From assembly GCA_010093515.1 (NCBI GenBank), contig MU001699.1, positions 117,388-181,387 of the forward strand: 64,000 bases of DNA. Direction: 5' to 3'. Both the position numbers and the translations under genes were made by a program. The notes below the pieces were generated by a model. That model was not told the DNA's origin. It did no database searches and worked only from the letters and a program-made list of their open reading frames with translations. Positions 20,801 to 31,137 of this stretch are shown here, piece after piece. This stretch comes from Lineolata rhizophorae (Eukaryota > Ascomycota > Dothideomycetes > Lineolatales > Lineolataceae). Each line of letters begins with the position of its first letter. The stretch's first letter is position 1.

Positions 20801-23529
20801 TCACCCCGCCTCCAACATATCCGCATAAATATTCAATGACGTCCCAATAACATCGACAATGGCCCACGTCTGCGCGCCCCTAAAAATTGCGCCCCAAACC
20901 CTTAGCACGCCCGCGCTCAAATGCTTCAGCGTCTCGGGGCTCTCGAGCGGCGCGTCGCACGGCACCGCGAATTCGGTCTCGTCCAGCATCGTCTTGACGA
21001 CGCCGACGATGCGCCACTCGTCGTTGGTGACGGGCAGTCCCGGGTCCGGGTTCGCGAGGGCGCCCAGCCACTTGCTGAGCAGGAAGGCGCACTCGAGCGA
21101 GCACAGCGAGTGCTGGATGCTCCAGATGAAGGCCTGCGTCTTGGCCACGAGGCGGATGCCGATCTTGACGGGGATGCTGAGCGAGTGCGCCGAGTGGAGG
21201 GCCGCGCGGACCAGCTTGGGCGTGCGGCGGATCGGCAGGCTGTCCTGGAACGCCTTTGCGATCTGCACGGGGTCGCGCGTGTCCAGCCCGCGACCGGGCC
21301 CCGTGTCCACGTTGAGCCGGATGTAGGCGAGGCGCAGCAGCGCCGTCGAGTTGAAGGCCACCGGCCCGTTGGGGTCCATGGGGTCCAGCGACGACTCCGG
21401 GTTGCGCTTCCAGCCGATCTGCCAGTTGCGCAGCGCGAGCTCGAGCTGGGCCACGTCTTCGGCCGCCAACTCGCCGTCGCCGTCGAACCGGCACCGAGCC
21501 GTTTGCCGCACAAAGAATATATGCTGGATCAGCGCGTGGATCAAGATGTAGTTGCCCAACGACGAGTTCCACTCCGTGATGTCGCGCCCGCCGCGCGAGA
21601 AGAGACGCCGCAGCGCTTCTTGGAAGCCCGCCGGCCGGTGCGCTTTGCGGCGGGCTTCGCGCCACTCGGTCGCGCTGGTAGCTTTGAATTCGGCCGAACT
21701 GGCAGGTAGGGGTAGGCTGAGCTCTGAGTTGAGGAGGAGAGGAGGAATGTTGTAGACGATGCAATGAAGGTTGAAGAAGCAGAAGACTATCAATTTGGTT
21801 CGCTTAATTGTTTCGGCGTGCAGCCAATCAGTCCAGGAGATGTCGTCGGGCATTGGCTCAGTCTGGAGTCCGTCGTCCCGCACCAGAGTGGCTAGGATGC
21901 TTTGGATGGCTAGCGCTTGTCGGAGGATCTCCTTGTGTTTTGCCCAGGTCGCCATGGCCATCAAAAGGAGCAGCGCTTGCGCTGTTTGCATTAAGTCCTC
22001 CCGTTCCGGCAAGTCCAATTCGGAAGGAAGTCCTAGCGGACCGGAGGCTGGTTGACTGTGAACCGAACCGTTCGAGGTCGGCGCGCCGGACGGCACTTCA
22101 GTTAGTCCATTCGACGCCGGCCGATCTGATTCAGTGCTTCGATGATACGCCGCCAGCCTCGAATCCCGCCGCCTGATCCTTGCCGTAGCAATGGCCTGGC
22201 TGGCGTGGAAGAGCTCGACGCCTTTATCACCTTCGAAGCAGTATTGCGCACCTACGGCAGCCATAGCGAGCAACAATTCGACAGAACAGCTTTCAATCGA
22301 CATTGTGGGTAAATGAAGGAACGGCAGATGCTCGTGGAAGCCGTTAATGTAGCCGGCAACGTATCTGGAAAGAGCCAAGCGCGAGGGAAGCTTGAAATCC
22401 GGAGACACTACGGAGGTAAACTCCACCATCTTCAAGAGGATGCCTTGTCTGTCGTCAAGCGATATATCGGATATGGTTCGACTAGGAGAAGGAGCTTGCG
22501 GTTGAGGTGGAGGAGGGGTGTCTTCCGGCTGAAGAGACGGAAGACGCGACCCGAAACATGAGAAAGTATTTTGTTCTCCAAGATTGTTTCGGCCATCGCC
22601 ATTGAAATTTGGAAAGTCCTGGTGCGAGCTGGACTGAGGGACGAAATCAGTGGCGTAAGTTAATGACTCCGGCGAAAAGAATGGCATCGGTTGTTCCGCG
22701 TTGATCAATGACGAGAAGTTATATGAAGAGAGCGGTCCATTGTCAAGGAAAGTGGCGAGGTTATTTAACGACTCTTCGAACTCCAGCCCAGGGGATCGGG
22801 TATGGCCTGCGGGCTGGATGGCATGAATGGGTTCAGCTGGAGCCTGCACAGGCTCCTCCTGCGCTAGGGGCATGTTTGGCGTAAGCTGATGAGGCTGTAC
22901 CGGAGGATCACCGTAGCCATTCTCCAGCGCGGCCCGCTCCGCGGCCATCGACAGTGTCGCGAGTAGAGAGTCATCACTATTCTGGGCATGCTCGGGGTTG
23001 GATGGTTGAGGTTGTGTGGAATCGCTGTGGAGAGGAGCGCTTCCCGGGTCGTATGGTGGCGGCGGAGCTGATGGCGGCGACATGTTTTGATCGTTTATAC
23101 CTTCTATAGTAACAGTCCGCCTTCTCTTCGTCGGTCTGTTCGACCCATCACTGCTCTGTGCCTGCGGCGCATCTTTGTTGTGTGACAGCCGCTCGTGGCG
23201 TATGAGCAGGTCTCTTTGGGTACGTCAGACGAACAGCGTCTCCAAGCTTCGAAGGGTGGCAGTGCACGCACCTTCTGGTAAACCGGTGGTCACACAGAGT
23301 GCAACAGAAGGGTTTCTCTAACGTATCTACACCGGACATTTGGTTAGCCTTCTCCAATGTTCCGCTAGCATACCGAACGAGGGCGCGTCCATATCAACAT
23401 ACGGGTCCGCTCATGGCGCTGCAGATGCTCCAGCCTGGCAAACAACCTCTGGCAGTGCTGGCATTGAAACCGTTTCCGCTTCTTGCCAGCGCTGTGGTCC
23501 GTGTCCGGGACTGCGGCGGCCTGCGACAT
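20801..23529 (-). CDS. C2H2 zinc-finger transcription factor with fungal regulatory middle domain
   Basis: Three exons (23403-23529, 23272-23326, 20801-23213) give 864 residues in frame. The two small 5' exons build two classical fingers. Finger 1 is FQCQHCQRLFARLEHLQRH plus ERTH. Finger 2 is FCCTLCDHRFTRRDLLIRH plus ERLSH. A basic stretch (KKRKR before the fingers; TKRRR after) suggests nuclear import. Residues from about 320 onward match the fungal-specific transcription factor domain (PF04082 type), with PSRLALSRYVAGYINGFHEH near its start and several hydrophobic helices. Two-finger C2H2 factors with this middle domain usually bind GGGG-type cores. Its central place in a nine-gene metabolic block suggests it is the pathway regulator, which is inference. 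A start further downstream at 23083 would delete both fingers and is wrong. Confidence 0.92.
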
Positions 23530-24154
23530 GCATGAAATAAAGGCGTGCGTGCCACGTGGGAAACCGGGGGAAAGAGGGGTTGATTGGCTCGTGCGGAATC
23601 AAGGGTGGGGGCAAGGGCATGGGAAATTGGAGTGTGAGTGCCGACGGATGCTGGCTGACAGCTCGATCGCGCGGTCGCCGGGTGAAAGAACCGTTGGAGT
23701 CGTGTCTGGGAGAAAGGAATGCGAGTTAGTGAAAAATCCGGGGATGTGGAGTTGAGATGCGGGGGTCCAAGCTCGGGTGCCGACGAATTACCGGGCGTCC
23801 GCACTATCACTCTCGGGGCTTAGTGACTCCGGGGCCCCACCCGCCGGCGCAAAGCTTGTCGCTCACGATGGATTCAATGGAGCCACCCGAAGAAGTGATC
23901 CCGCCAAGATCTCGTGAACACATATTATGATCTAGTCTTTAAAGAGCTTGTGGGGCTGTCGAAAGGCTTGAAATCACAAGCCTCCAGGCAGAGAGCTTGT
24001 GCTCTTTGAAGCTGGCGTCAACTCCAGGAGATGAAAATCCGTCTATTCTTTTCTAGAGCCCAGAACATTCTTTCCTTGCACTATGATATCCCTCCAGCAC
24101 GTATATCGCATCCGTAGACCCGAAGCAAGAAAATTCTAAGCCGCGCTTTCTCTC
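23530..24154. other. Promoter side of the C2H2 regulator and 3' side of CMD2
   Basis: 625 bp. It contains GGGG words (CCGGGGATG near 23740; CTCGGGGCTTAG near 23814; CTCCGGGG near 23827) but no exact CGGGGTAG. No coding gene is seen. Confidence 0.45.
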
Positions 24155-24601
24155 TCACTTCGCCTGCTCGCCCAACTCCCTCGGCATCTCCCCCTTCTCC
24201 GCCATCTCATTCAGCACCTTCTCGGCCGTCTTCATCGCGTCCACGCCCGCGGGGACCCCGCAATACGTGGTCGCGTGCAGGATGGCCTCCCTGATCTCGA
24301 GCTCGGACAGACCGTTGTTCCTGGCGCCGCGGACGTGCACGGCGAGCTCGGGCGCGCGGTTGAGCGCCATGAGCATGCCGATGTTGAGCAGCGACCGTTG
24401 CTGCTTGCTCAGCCCGGGCCGCGTCCAGGCGTAGCCCCAGCACCACTCCGTCACGAGCTCCTGCCCCGCGCGCGAGAACTCCGTGTTGCCGTTGGCCAGG
24501 GCCCGGTCCACGTAGGCGTCGCCGACGACGCTGCGGCGCATCTTGAGGCCTTCGTCGAAGAGCTGCTTGTGCAGGTCGTTGAACTTTGGGTCCGTCGACA
24601 T
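24155..24601 (-). CDS. PcaC-like carboxymuconolactone decarboxylase family protein (CMD2)
   Basis: One exon of 148 residues, close to the length of bacterial PcaC. Family features in order are [18 protein letters not shown], then [20 protein letters not shown], then [20 protein letters not shown], then [20 protein letters not shown]. These resemble gamma-carboxymuconolactone decarboxylase of the beta-ketoadipate pathway better than AhpD; there is no CxxC pair. Fungal protocatechuate catabolism normally uses a different route, so a PcaC-like protein here probably acts on another substrate. That is inference. Two tandem CTACCCCG words lie 322-338 bp upstream. A CCA-repeat leader directly precedes the ATG. 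Confidence 0.92.
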   Translation of the reverse strand: MSTDPKFNDLHKQLFDEGLKMRRSVVGDAYVDRALANGNTEFSRAGQELVTEWCWGYAWTRPGLSKQQRSLLNIGMLMALNRAPELAVHVRGARNNGLSELEIREAILHATTYCGVPAGVDAMKTAEKVLNEMAEKGEMPRELGEQAK

Positions 24602-25239
24602 GGTGGTGGTGGTGGTGGTGGTGGCTGTTGCGGGGTTGCGGGGTTGGGCTTTTGAGATGAGATGGACGGTCTGGATGAGATGGATTCGCGAGATTGGATA
24701 TGGCTGTTACCAAAGAGGGTCGCAATTTGACTCAATTGGTGCTTGCGTTGTGTGGTGCTACAAAGGCCTGGAACTTGCAGAAGTTTGCAATATATCAGTG
24801 AGGCCCAAAGACTCGCGCCATCCAGGAGAATGTTCGGACGTTTTCGGGCCCAAGAGAAGGTCACTCGTGACATGTTGGGGCTCTCGGGGGTGAGGCCCGC
24901 CCCGGGTCCGTACCCCACATTGCTACCCCGACTACCCCGACCAACCACGTCAGGCGTGCCAAGCCTACCCTCCGCCCAATGTACGAGCTCACAACAGAAG
25001 AAATGCGCGTTGGCACAAGACTCAGTTACCCTAAAATAAAACATACAAATAACGCTCCAGGAATAGACAGCTAGGAATGAGAATTGAGTGAAAGGAGTTC
25101 CGATGATTGGACGATTCCGAGATTCGTGATGCAATGCACCTGATCGCGTGGTTCTAAGATTGATCTTTCTACGCTTCTATATCCCATTATGCTAACCAAT
25201 AATTGCAAACCTAGCCCTACACCAAACCATCTAGCCCAA
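24602..25239. promoter_or_regulatory. CMD2 promoter and HIBADH2 3' end
   Basis: 638 bp between two minus-strand genes. It carries a tandem pair of CTACCCCG (24923-24930 and 24932-24939) plus a related GTACCCCAC at 24910-24918. The right part is AT-richer and probably the HIBADH2 3' untranslated end. Confidence 0.5.
24923..24939. promoter_or_regulatory. Tandem CTACCCCG motif copies 2 and 3
   Basis: Two exact copies in direct repeat with a 9-bp period (24923-24930, 24932-24939), upstream of CMD2. Confidence 0.5.
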
Positions 25240-26289
25240 CTATAGCATACCATTTGGATGATCCTTTTGCCATTCCTCATTCCCACCCAAATACCGATAC
25301 ACGACTCTCGAATCCAAGTCCCTGCACCTCGGATCGTTCATCGCCCCCGTATACGTCTCCAGCCCCGCCCCGCCCAACACGTTCTTCGACCCCACCCTCT
25401 TCGCCATCTCGACCGCCAAATTGAAGTCCTTGCGCATCAGCTGCACCTTGAAACCCTCCCTATACCCGTTCGACGACGGGGCTTTGGCAAACACGCCCGG
25501 CACCGGATTGAACCGATCACAGATGGTATTCTGGGCGGTGCCGGCGGCGAAGACCTGCGCGAGCACGCGCGGGTCGAGCCCCGACCGCATGCCCATGTCC
25601 ATGGCCTCGGAGCACGCGATGGCGATGATGCCCGACAGGTAGTTGTTGGAGAGCTTGGCGGCAAGGCCCAGCGACGGCCCGCCACACGGAATCACCTTGC
25701 CGCCCATCAGGCTCAGCAGCGCGGTCAGCCGCGCCAGGTTGGCGTCGGTCGGGTGGCAGCCGAGGAAGAAGGCGATGGTGCCGTCGATGGCGCCCACGAC
25801 GCCGCCGCTCACTGGCGCGTCGTAGAAGGATGCCGTGGCGAAGCGTGTCGCGATGTGGTCTTTCACGGCGAGGCTGGTGGCCGTGTCGATGGTCGAACAG
25901 TCGATTAGGAGCTTGCCGTTGATGTCGGTGGCGCAGATTCCGTGCGTGGAGTCGAGGTAGACAGAGCGCACGTGCGAGCCTTCGGGCACCATGGTTATTA
26001 TGATTTCCTATGAGGCAGTCGATTGATTCATGGTCAGTTCGTTCTGTTGAATGAGTGTATTTGGGCCCACTGGGGGGCTTACCGCCTTCTGCGCGACATC
26101 CTTAGCATCACTGCCCTTTAGAATCCTGCCGGGGTACTTCTCGCAGAGCTGGTCTATCGCGGCCTGCACGACATCGAAAACGTATATTCGCGTGGTCTCG
26201 GGGAGCTTGTTCGCCAGGTGCTCCACCATGGGCCTCCCCATGGCGCCCAAGCCGACGAAGCCAACGGTCGAATAAGTGAGCAATGCCAT
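25240..26289 (-). CDS. 3-hydroxyisobutyrate dehydrogenase-type beta-hydroxyacid dehydrogenase (HIBADH2)
   Basis: Two exons (26083-26289, 25240-26007) give 324 residues in frame. The Rossmann motif is VGFVGLGAMGRPM. The substrate-binding signature is YDAPVSGGVVGAIDG. The catalytic Lys region is LAAKLSNNYL. The C-terminal helical domain includes NPVPGVFAKAPSSNGYREGF. Its single intron (26008-26082) sits just before EIIITMVP, the same place as intron 2 of HIBADH1 before NMVITMLP, which supports common origin by duplication. The start at 26289 is the first Met matching the family N-terminus. It is divergent from MBL2 with a 699-bp spacer carrying CTACCCCG. The substrate cannot be predicted. Confidence 0.92.
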
Positions 26290-26988
26290 TGCGCACACTC
26301 ACTTTTGTCTCATCCCACGATGTCGAGTTTGCGTTCGTAAGAGGCACAAAACAAAGACACAATCTTAAAAAGACTCCAATGTCAAACGCGACACAAAAAA
26401 AGGACTTGCAAGAGCCGCCTTCTACAGCCGCACGCGAGGGTCGTCGGCGACGAGCCGCGAGTTGGAGAAGGTCGATTTGGGCCGAGCCAGGGCGCCGCGG
26501 GGAGCCCTCGCGCGGGGTCCATTGTCCCGACGCCAAGTGCGCGCGCCGGACCTCTCCCGGCCCCACATTACGGGCGTCAAGCCGCCGCCAGCAGTGGCGA
26601 CACGAACGGGCTCCATCGCGTGCTTTGAGTACCTTACGTGGGGGTAAATGTCGAGTCCGCCGCTAGGCAAGTGAACGGTGTGCAACGGCCAGTGCCTTCG
26701 CTCTACCGGACTACCCCGAAGAAGCCGAATTGCCTAGTCCAGCGACTCCTGCAATTACGGAACTCCATGTCTTAGGGGGCTACTGGCTACCCATGGCTCT
26801 GGATTCCGCGGCCGAAAATAAGTTAAAGCCATGTTGACTTTGTCACTTCCAGCCGTATAGCGTGTGCCGCGAAGTCCTGCTGCAATTGACAGCAGCCGTT
26901 CACTGTTTGTTGTTTGTCGTTGTAGCTCGCCGCTCGGCGACCCTGCCCTCCGTCCCCCACAGCGAGTCATTCGGCCTCCCCCCCCACC
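26290..26988. promoter_or_regulatory. Shared promoter region of HIBADH2 and MBL2
   Basis: 699 bp between divergent starts, with one CTACCCCG (26711-26718), 422 bp from the HIBADH2 start and 271 bp from the MBL2 start. No coding gene is supported, although open frames cross it. Confidence 0.55.
26711..26718. promoter_or_regulatory. CTACCCCG motif copy 4
   Basis: Exact 8-mer in the HIBADH2/MBL2 divergent promoter, in the context CCGGACTACCCCGAAG. Confidence 0.45.
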
Positions 26989-28303
26989 ATGTCTACCATC
27001 TTCGTGAAGCAGGCCGCTCCACCCACGCCGCCCCTTGAGCGCGCCACGGCGACAGTCCACGCCCTCAACGCGGGATACCTCACCCTCCCGGAGCAACACT
27101 TCGTAGCGCCGGCGTCGGACACTGCGCGCAACACGGTGCCGTCGCTGTCTTTCCTGCTCACTCATCGTGACATCGACACGGGGAAACTGACGCGCATCGT
27201 GCTGGACCTGGGCATCCGGCGAGACGTGGACCGGTATGCGGAGCCCATCCGGCGCCATGCGGCGACGCGGCAGCCGCTGACGACGGACCCGGACGTGACG
27301 AAGAGTCTGGCGGCTGGCGGGCTGACCCCGGACGATATCGACTATGTCATCTACTCGCACGTAAGGAAGATTTCCCGTCTAATCTGAAATGTTGTGACCG
27401 TCCCTTTGTCCATGGGACCAATCCGCCCGTCTGTCTCGAAGCCATTTTCGAGGTAACAATGACGTTCAATTGCTCCCTCCTCTCTCTCTATCGCACTCCC
27501 ACCAGTTCCCTTCCAGTCCCAGCAGCACCGAAGGCAAAAAAGGCCCACCCGGCCTTCGCTTCAGTACCCCTTCGCTAACATCCTTCCGACCACCCTCCCA
27601 GGTGCACTGGGACCACGTCGGCGAGCCCCGCGACTTCCCCCGTAGCACTTTTGTCGTCGGCCACGGCGCCCTGGACCTCCTACGCGGCACCTCCTCGTCC
27701 CTGCGCGGCGGCCACTCCTTCTTCGAAGCGGACCTGCTCCCACCTCTACGCACGATCCAGCTACGCGACCCCAACAACGGCGACAGCGACGGCCCCGCCG
27801 CCACCGCCGCCACCAACGGCCTCGCCGCCAAGCTCGGCGAGCCCGACTTCGGCCAAGCCTGGGCCCCGCACCCGCACTTCGCGCTGCCGCGCGTCATGGA
27901 CCTCTTCCAGGACGGCAGCGTGTACGTCGTGGACGCGCCCGGGCACCTCCCGGGACACATCAACATCCTGGCGTGCACGTCGGCCGCCGGTCCCGGCGCT
28001 GGGCCCGCCGGCGCCGGCGCCGCGTCGTTCGTCTACCTGGCCGGCGACTCGTGCCACGACCGGCGCATCGTGCGCGGCGAGCGCGCCATCGGCGAGTGGA
28101 GCGACGCCGAGGGCCACGTGTGCTGCATCCATGCGGACCGCGCGAAGGCCGAGGAGACGATCGAGCGTATTAGGGGGCTGGAGGCGGCTGGGGTCGAGGT
28201 TATCTTCGCACATGATGTCGAGTGGGTGCAGAGCCCGGGGAACAAGGGGAGGTTTTTGTCGAGGGAGAATGGTGCGGTGGGGGGGAAAGGCGGGGAGTTG
28301 TAA
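26989..28303 (+). CDS. Metallo-beta-lactamase-fold hydrolase, lactonase-like (MBL2)
   Basis: Two exons (26989-27360, 27602-28303) give 357 residues in frame. The 241-nt intron falls inside the metal-binding motif, between SH and VHWDHVG; splicing restores HxHxDH. Further ligands are PGHLPGH, the Asp in AGDSCHD and the His in IFAHD. It is paralogous to MBL1 along its length (for example [10 protein letters not shown] against VPSLSFLIRH, and [16 protein letters not shown] against DLFGDGSVFVVDSPGH). The family hydrolyses lactones, thioesters or lactams using two metal ions; the substrate here is unknown. It is divergent from HIBADH2. The first part ([14 protein letters not shown]) lacks signal-peptide character, so a cytosolic location is likely. 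Confidence 0.92.
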
Positions 28304-29100
28304 AGAGCAGCATGGGTGTTGCTGTTTGGGTAGCTGGTAGAGCACCGTGTTTTATGGATGCTAGTGCATTTTGCGGTTTTTAGAACCGGAGAAATACCAT
28401 GTGCATTGTTGTTGTTTGGAGTTGCGGAGAGGTTTCTGTGGTTATGTTGTTCATATCTATTGCGCGTATACGTAGAAGCATTATATATTTGAGCTACGAA
28501 TTTATGAATGTTATAAATTCATGGAATTGGGTTTAACGTCATTTCGTTGAACTGGAGTTTTTTTTCTGCAAGTTCATACTTAGCATGACAGATTTTATGG
28601 TTCTTTGGTATACTTGTAGAAATATTCAGTATTTTTAAGCGCTTAGTATACAAATGCACAAACATGTTCCAAGACAACAAAATTGTGTTCTTCTGCGTCT
28701 TAAATGGTTTTTGAGATGAAGTAAAGTACCCTTCTTGAAAATGTAGCGTCGGTCTTCTAATATGCTACACACAATTTGAAGGTATCAATTAGGGGACTTA
28801 TATTGCAAATTTCCCAACCCGGTCACTTCTACAAATCTAGTTTTTATGTTGGCTTAATCATTTGAAATCCCACTACTAGTATATTCAACGTCACATGACT
28901 ATAACGCTGATAAATTGGAGTGTCAACCAACATATAGCACAATATGTTGTTCTACGAGATATGCTCTCTGGACATACAAGCGTCCACAATGTCTTCAAAC
29001 TATCAGACTCAAAAACCCGCCCACCGTGAATCGGCCACCCGCAGTTGCCACATATAGAAATGTACGTCGGTACATCCCCAGCACCCACCAACTCCGCCCA
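28304..29100. other. AT-rich spacer between MBL2 and the permease 3' end
   Basis: 797 bp between convergent genes. It is clearly AT-richer than its neighbours, with no coding potential. It may contain both 3' untranslated ends. Confidence 0.5.
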
Positions 29101-30884
29101 CTAGAAATGATACCTAAAGTCTGGCGCGCGATCCGTCCACTCATCCCGCTCCACAACCAACCCCTCCGTAATGGCCTTATCCTTCCACGCCTCCCTGCGC
29201 CTATAAATCGCCCGAACGACCCACCACCCACACCACGCGACGACCAAGCAGCCCATGCTCCACGAGTGGCCGAGGATGAAATCCGGCGCGCTCTCCGTCT
29301 GATAAATCTGGCCGGCGACGATGCCCCCGATGTTCGTCAGCGTGAGTAGGATGCCGACGCTGCCCGCGCGCTTCCCGTCGGGCGCGCAGTTCGACGACAG
29401 CCAGGTGATGTTGGTGCCGGTGCAGAGGAAGCACGCAATGGCGATGAGGTAGGTTGCGAAGTATTTGACGCCGGCCGCGAGGCCGGAGGGGCCGGCTGCG
29501 ACCAGGATGGCGTAGCCGGCGATGCCGAATGGGGCGCAGCTTATCAGGGAGATGAAGCGGTTTTTGTAGCGGTCGCAGAGGACGGCGCCGACGCCGTAGA
29601 CGATGGCGCCCCAGATGTTGACTGAAGGTGAGGTTAGTTAACTACGTGGTTGAAAGGGACCAAAAAGAACGCCTACCTGGAATGACAAGATATTGAGCCT
29701 GCACGGTTGAGTAGTGAAATCCGTCCTTGATAATGATGGGTAGGAAAGTACCAAAGCCTGACCATAACTGTTAGTAGTTCTATTGTTTTGGAAGTGGTAA
29801 TGAAATTTAACAACTTGCCGTAGAGAATAGTGACGACACAAATTTGGATGATACCGTGGACCCAAGTCTTGATATCCTTGGCGGCTCTCTTGATGTCCTG
29901 GATCGTGTAATGACCCTGGCCGCCGCTGTATGCCTCCATATGCTCGGCGCGTTGCCGCATGATGGCCTTCTCCTCAGCGTTTAGGAAATAGGCAGTCTGG
30001 TAGTTTTTGGGCACAAGATACAGACACATCCCGGCCCAAATGAGTGTGATAACACCCTCAATAATGTAGAGCCTTAAATATCTCAGCGTAATCTCTTTGA
30101 AGAAAGCAATCGATCTTGAACTTACCATCGCCAACCAGGGTAGCCACGGGTGCCATCCATGTAGAGGATCGCCCAAGCTAGAAGACCACCAAAGGCACCA
30201 GACAGCGCGGAAGCGACTAGGTCGATGACGTTAGCTAGTGATCACCTTGGAGTCCGTTGATAGCCATTGAACTTACTGAAAAGATACGAGATTCGCACTC
30301 CCAGCTCCTCGCGCTTGTACCAATTGCAAAAGAACAGGGTCATCGAAGGGAAAAGGCAGCCTTCAAAGAACCCGAGCAGGATACGGGTGACAACGAGCCC
30401 GGCGAAGTTTTGCACGAAGCCGGTGCACATGCATACAAGGCCCCATGAGAAGGTGATAAAGGGAATGACGCGATTGAACTGGAACCGCTTGACGAAAATG
30501 GACGCCGGGAACTCAGCAAGGACGTAGAAAACGTAAAAGACGGAGATGGCGGTCTAAGAGTGTCGCGCTTGTCAGCAACTTCATCTCGTCCGTTCAACTG
30601 CACTCAAAAATTCTACTGACGTTGAGTTGACCGCCCTCCAAGTCAATGTCTTCCGACATGCCCTGAGTCGCAGCAAACCCAATATTCCCTCTATCGAGGT
30701 AACTAATGAGCATTAATAGCATCATGACGGGCGCGACGAACAAGTCCAGCTTGCGCACAAGCTTGGCTTCCTTCTTCTTGAACTCGAGCTGCTCAGGCGT
30801 CTCAGGCGTGCCCTCATCCACATACTCGAACTTCTGAACATTCTGATCCGCCTGCATCTTTTCGTCTGCAACAGTGGAATCCAT
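29101..30884 (-). CDS. MFS permease, anion:cation symporter (ACS / allantoate permease) family
   Basis: Six exons (30621-30884, 30277-30553, 30126-30216, 29819-30072, 29677-29757, 29101-29621) give 495 residues; every join keeps frame. The ACS signature SYLDRGNIGFA follows transmembrane segment 1. Other family marks are RILLGFFEGCLFPS, FGGLLAWAILYMDG, the central loop with KNYQTAYFLNAEEKA, FGTFLPIIIKDGF and a C-terminal end APDFRYHF. Fungal members carry small organic acids, vitamins, ureides or nicotinate-type compounds across the plasma membrane. Exon 4 ends at a GC donor (GCAAGT), giving a GC-AG intron (29758-29818) with a TACTAAC branch site. The start at 30884 follows two poorer upstream codons. 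CTACCCCG lies 246 bp upstream. It is the probable importer for the neighbouring enzyme block (inference). Confidence 0.93.
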
Positions 30885-31129
30885 GATGGCCAGCAAATTA
30901 CTTCGTTGAATGTTCTTTCTTTTCTATCAATGGAAGTGACGAAATAGTAGGAGTCTGGATTTTCGGTTGCAGAACGAACGGAGGGCCGGAGAGAAAGGAA
31001 GTATTTGATGAAGGGGTCTTTCCTATGGATTATATGGCCAACTAGCAAGCCCAAAAGAGCGCAAACCTGATTGTTGACGGAATGTCCGTGCCCCAGACTC
31101 GTCTGATGCCTTACCCCAGCTCCTACCAA

Positions 31130-31137
31130 CTACCCCG
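31130..31137. promoter_or_regulatory. CTACCCCG motif copy 5
   Basis: Exact 8-mer 246 bp upstream of the permease start. Its complement reads CCGGGGTAG, so it also fits SYGGRG. A second GGGG word (GTTGGGGAAG) follows about 10 bp later. Confidence 0.45.

Noticed and set aside
20801-23083. Transcription factor starting at 23083
   Set aside because: That start omits two perfect C2H2 fingers encoded by in-frame upstream exons.
17954-28303. True beta-lactamase / antibiotic resistance role for MBL1 and MBL2
   Set aside because: The fold motifs are shared by many hydrolases. There is no secretion signal, and the catabolic neighbours favour a lactonase-like cytosolic enzyme.
29813-29818. GT donor at the fourth permease intron
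   Set aside because: Using GT two codons later breaks the frame and the G-F-G-T-F motif; the GC donor fits both.
30235-30276. 42-nt intron alternative in the permease gene
   Set aside because: Extending to the next AG (30217) uses CTAAC as branch site, gives a normal 60-nt intron and restores the typical I-A-S-A-L-S-G-A-F-G-G sequence.
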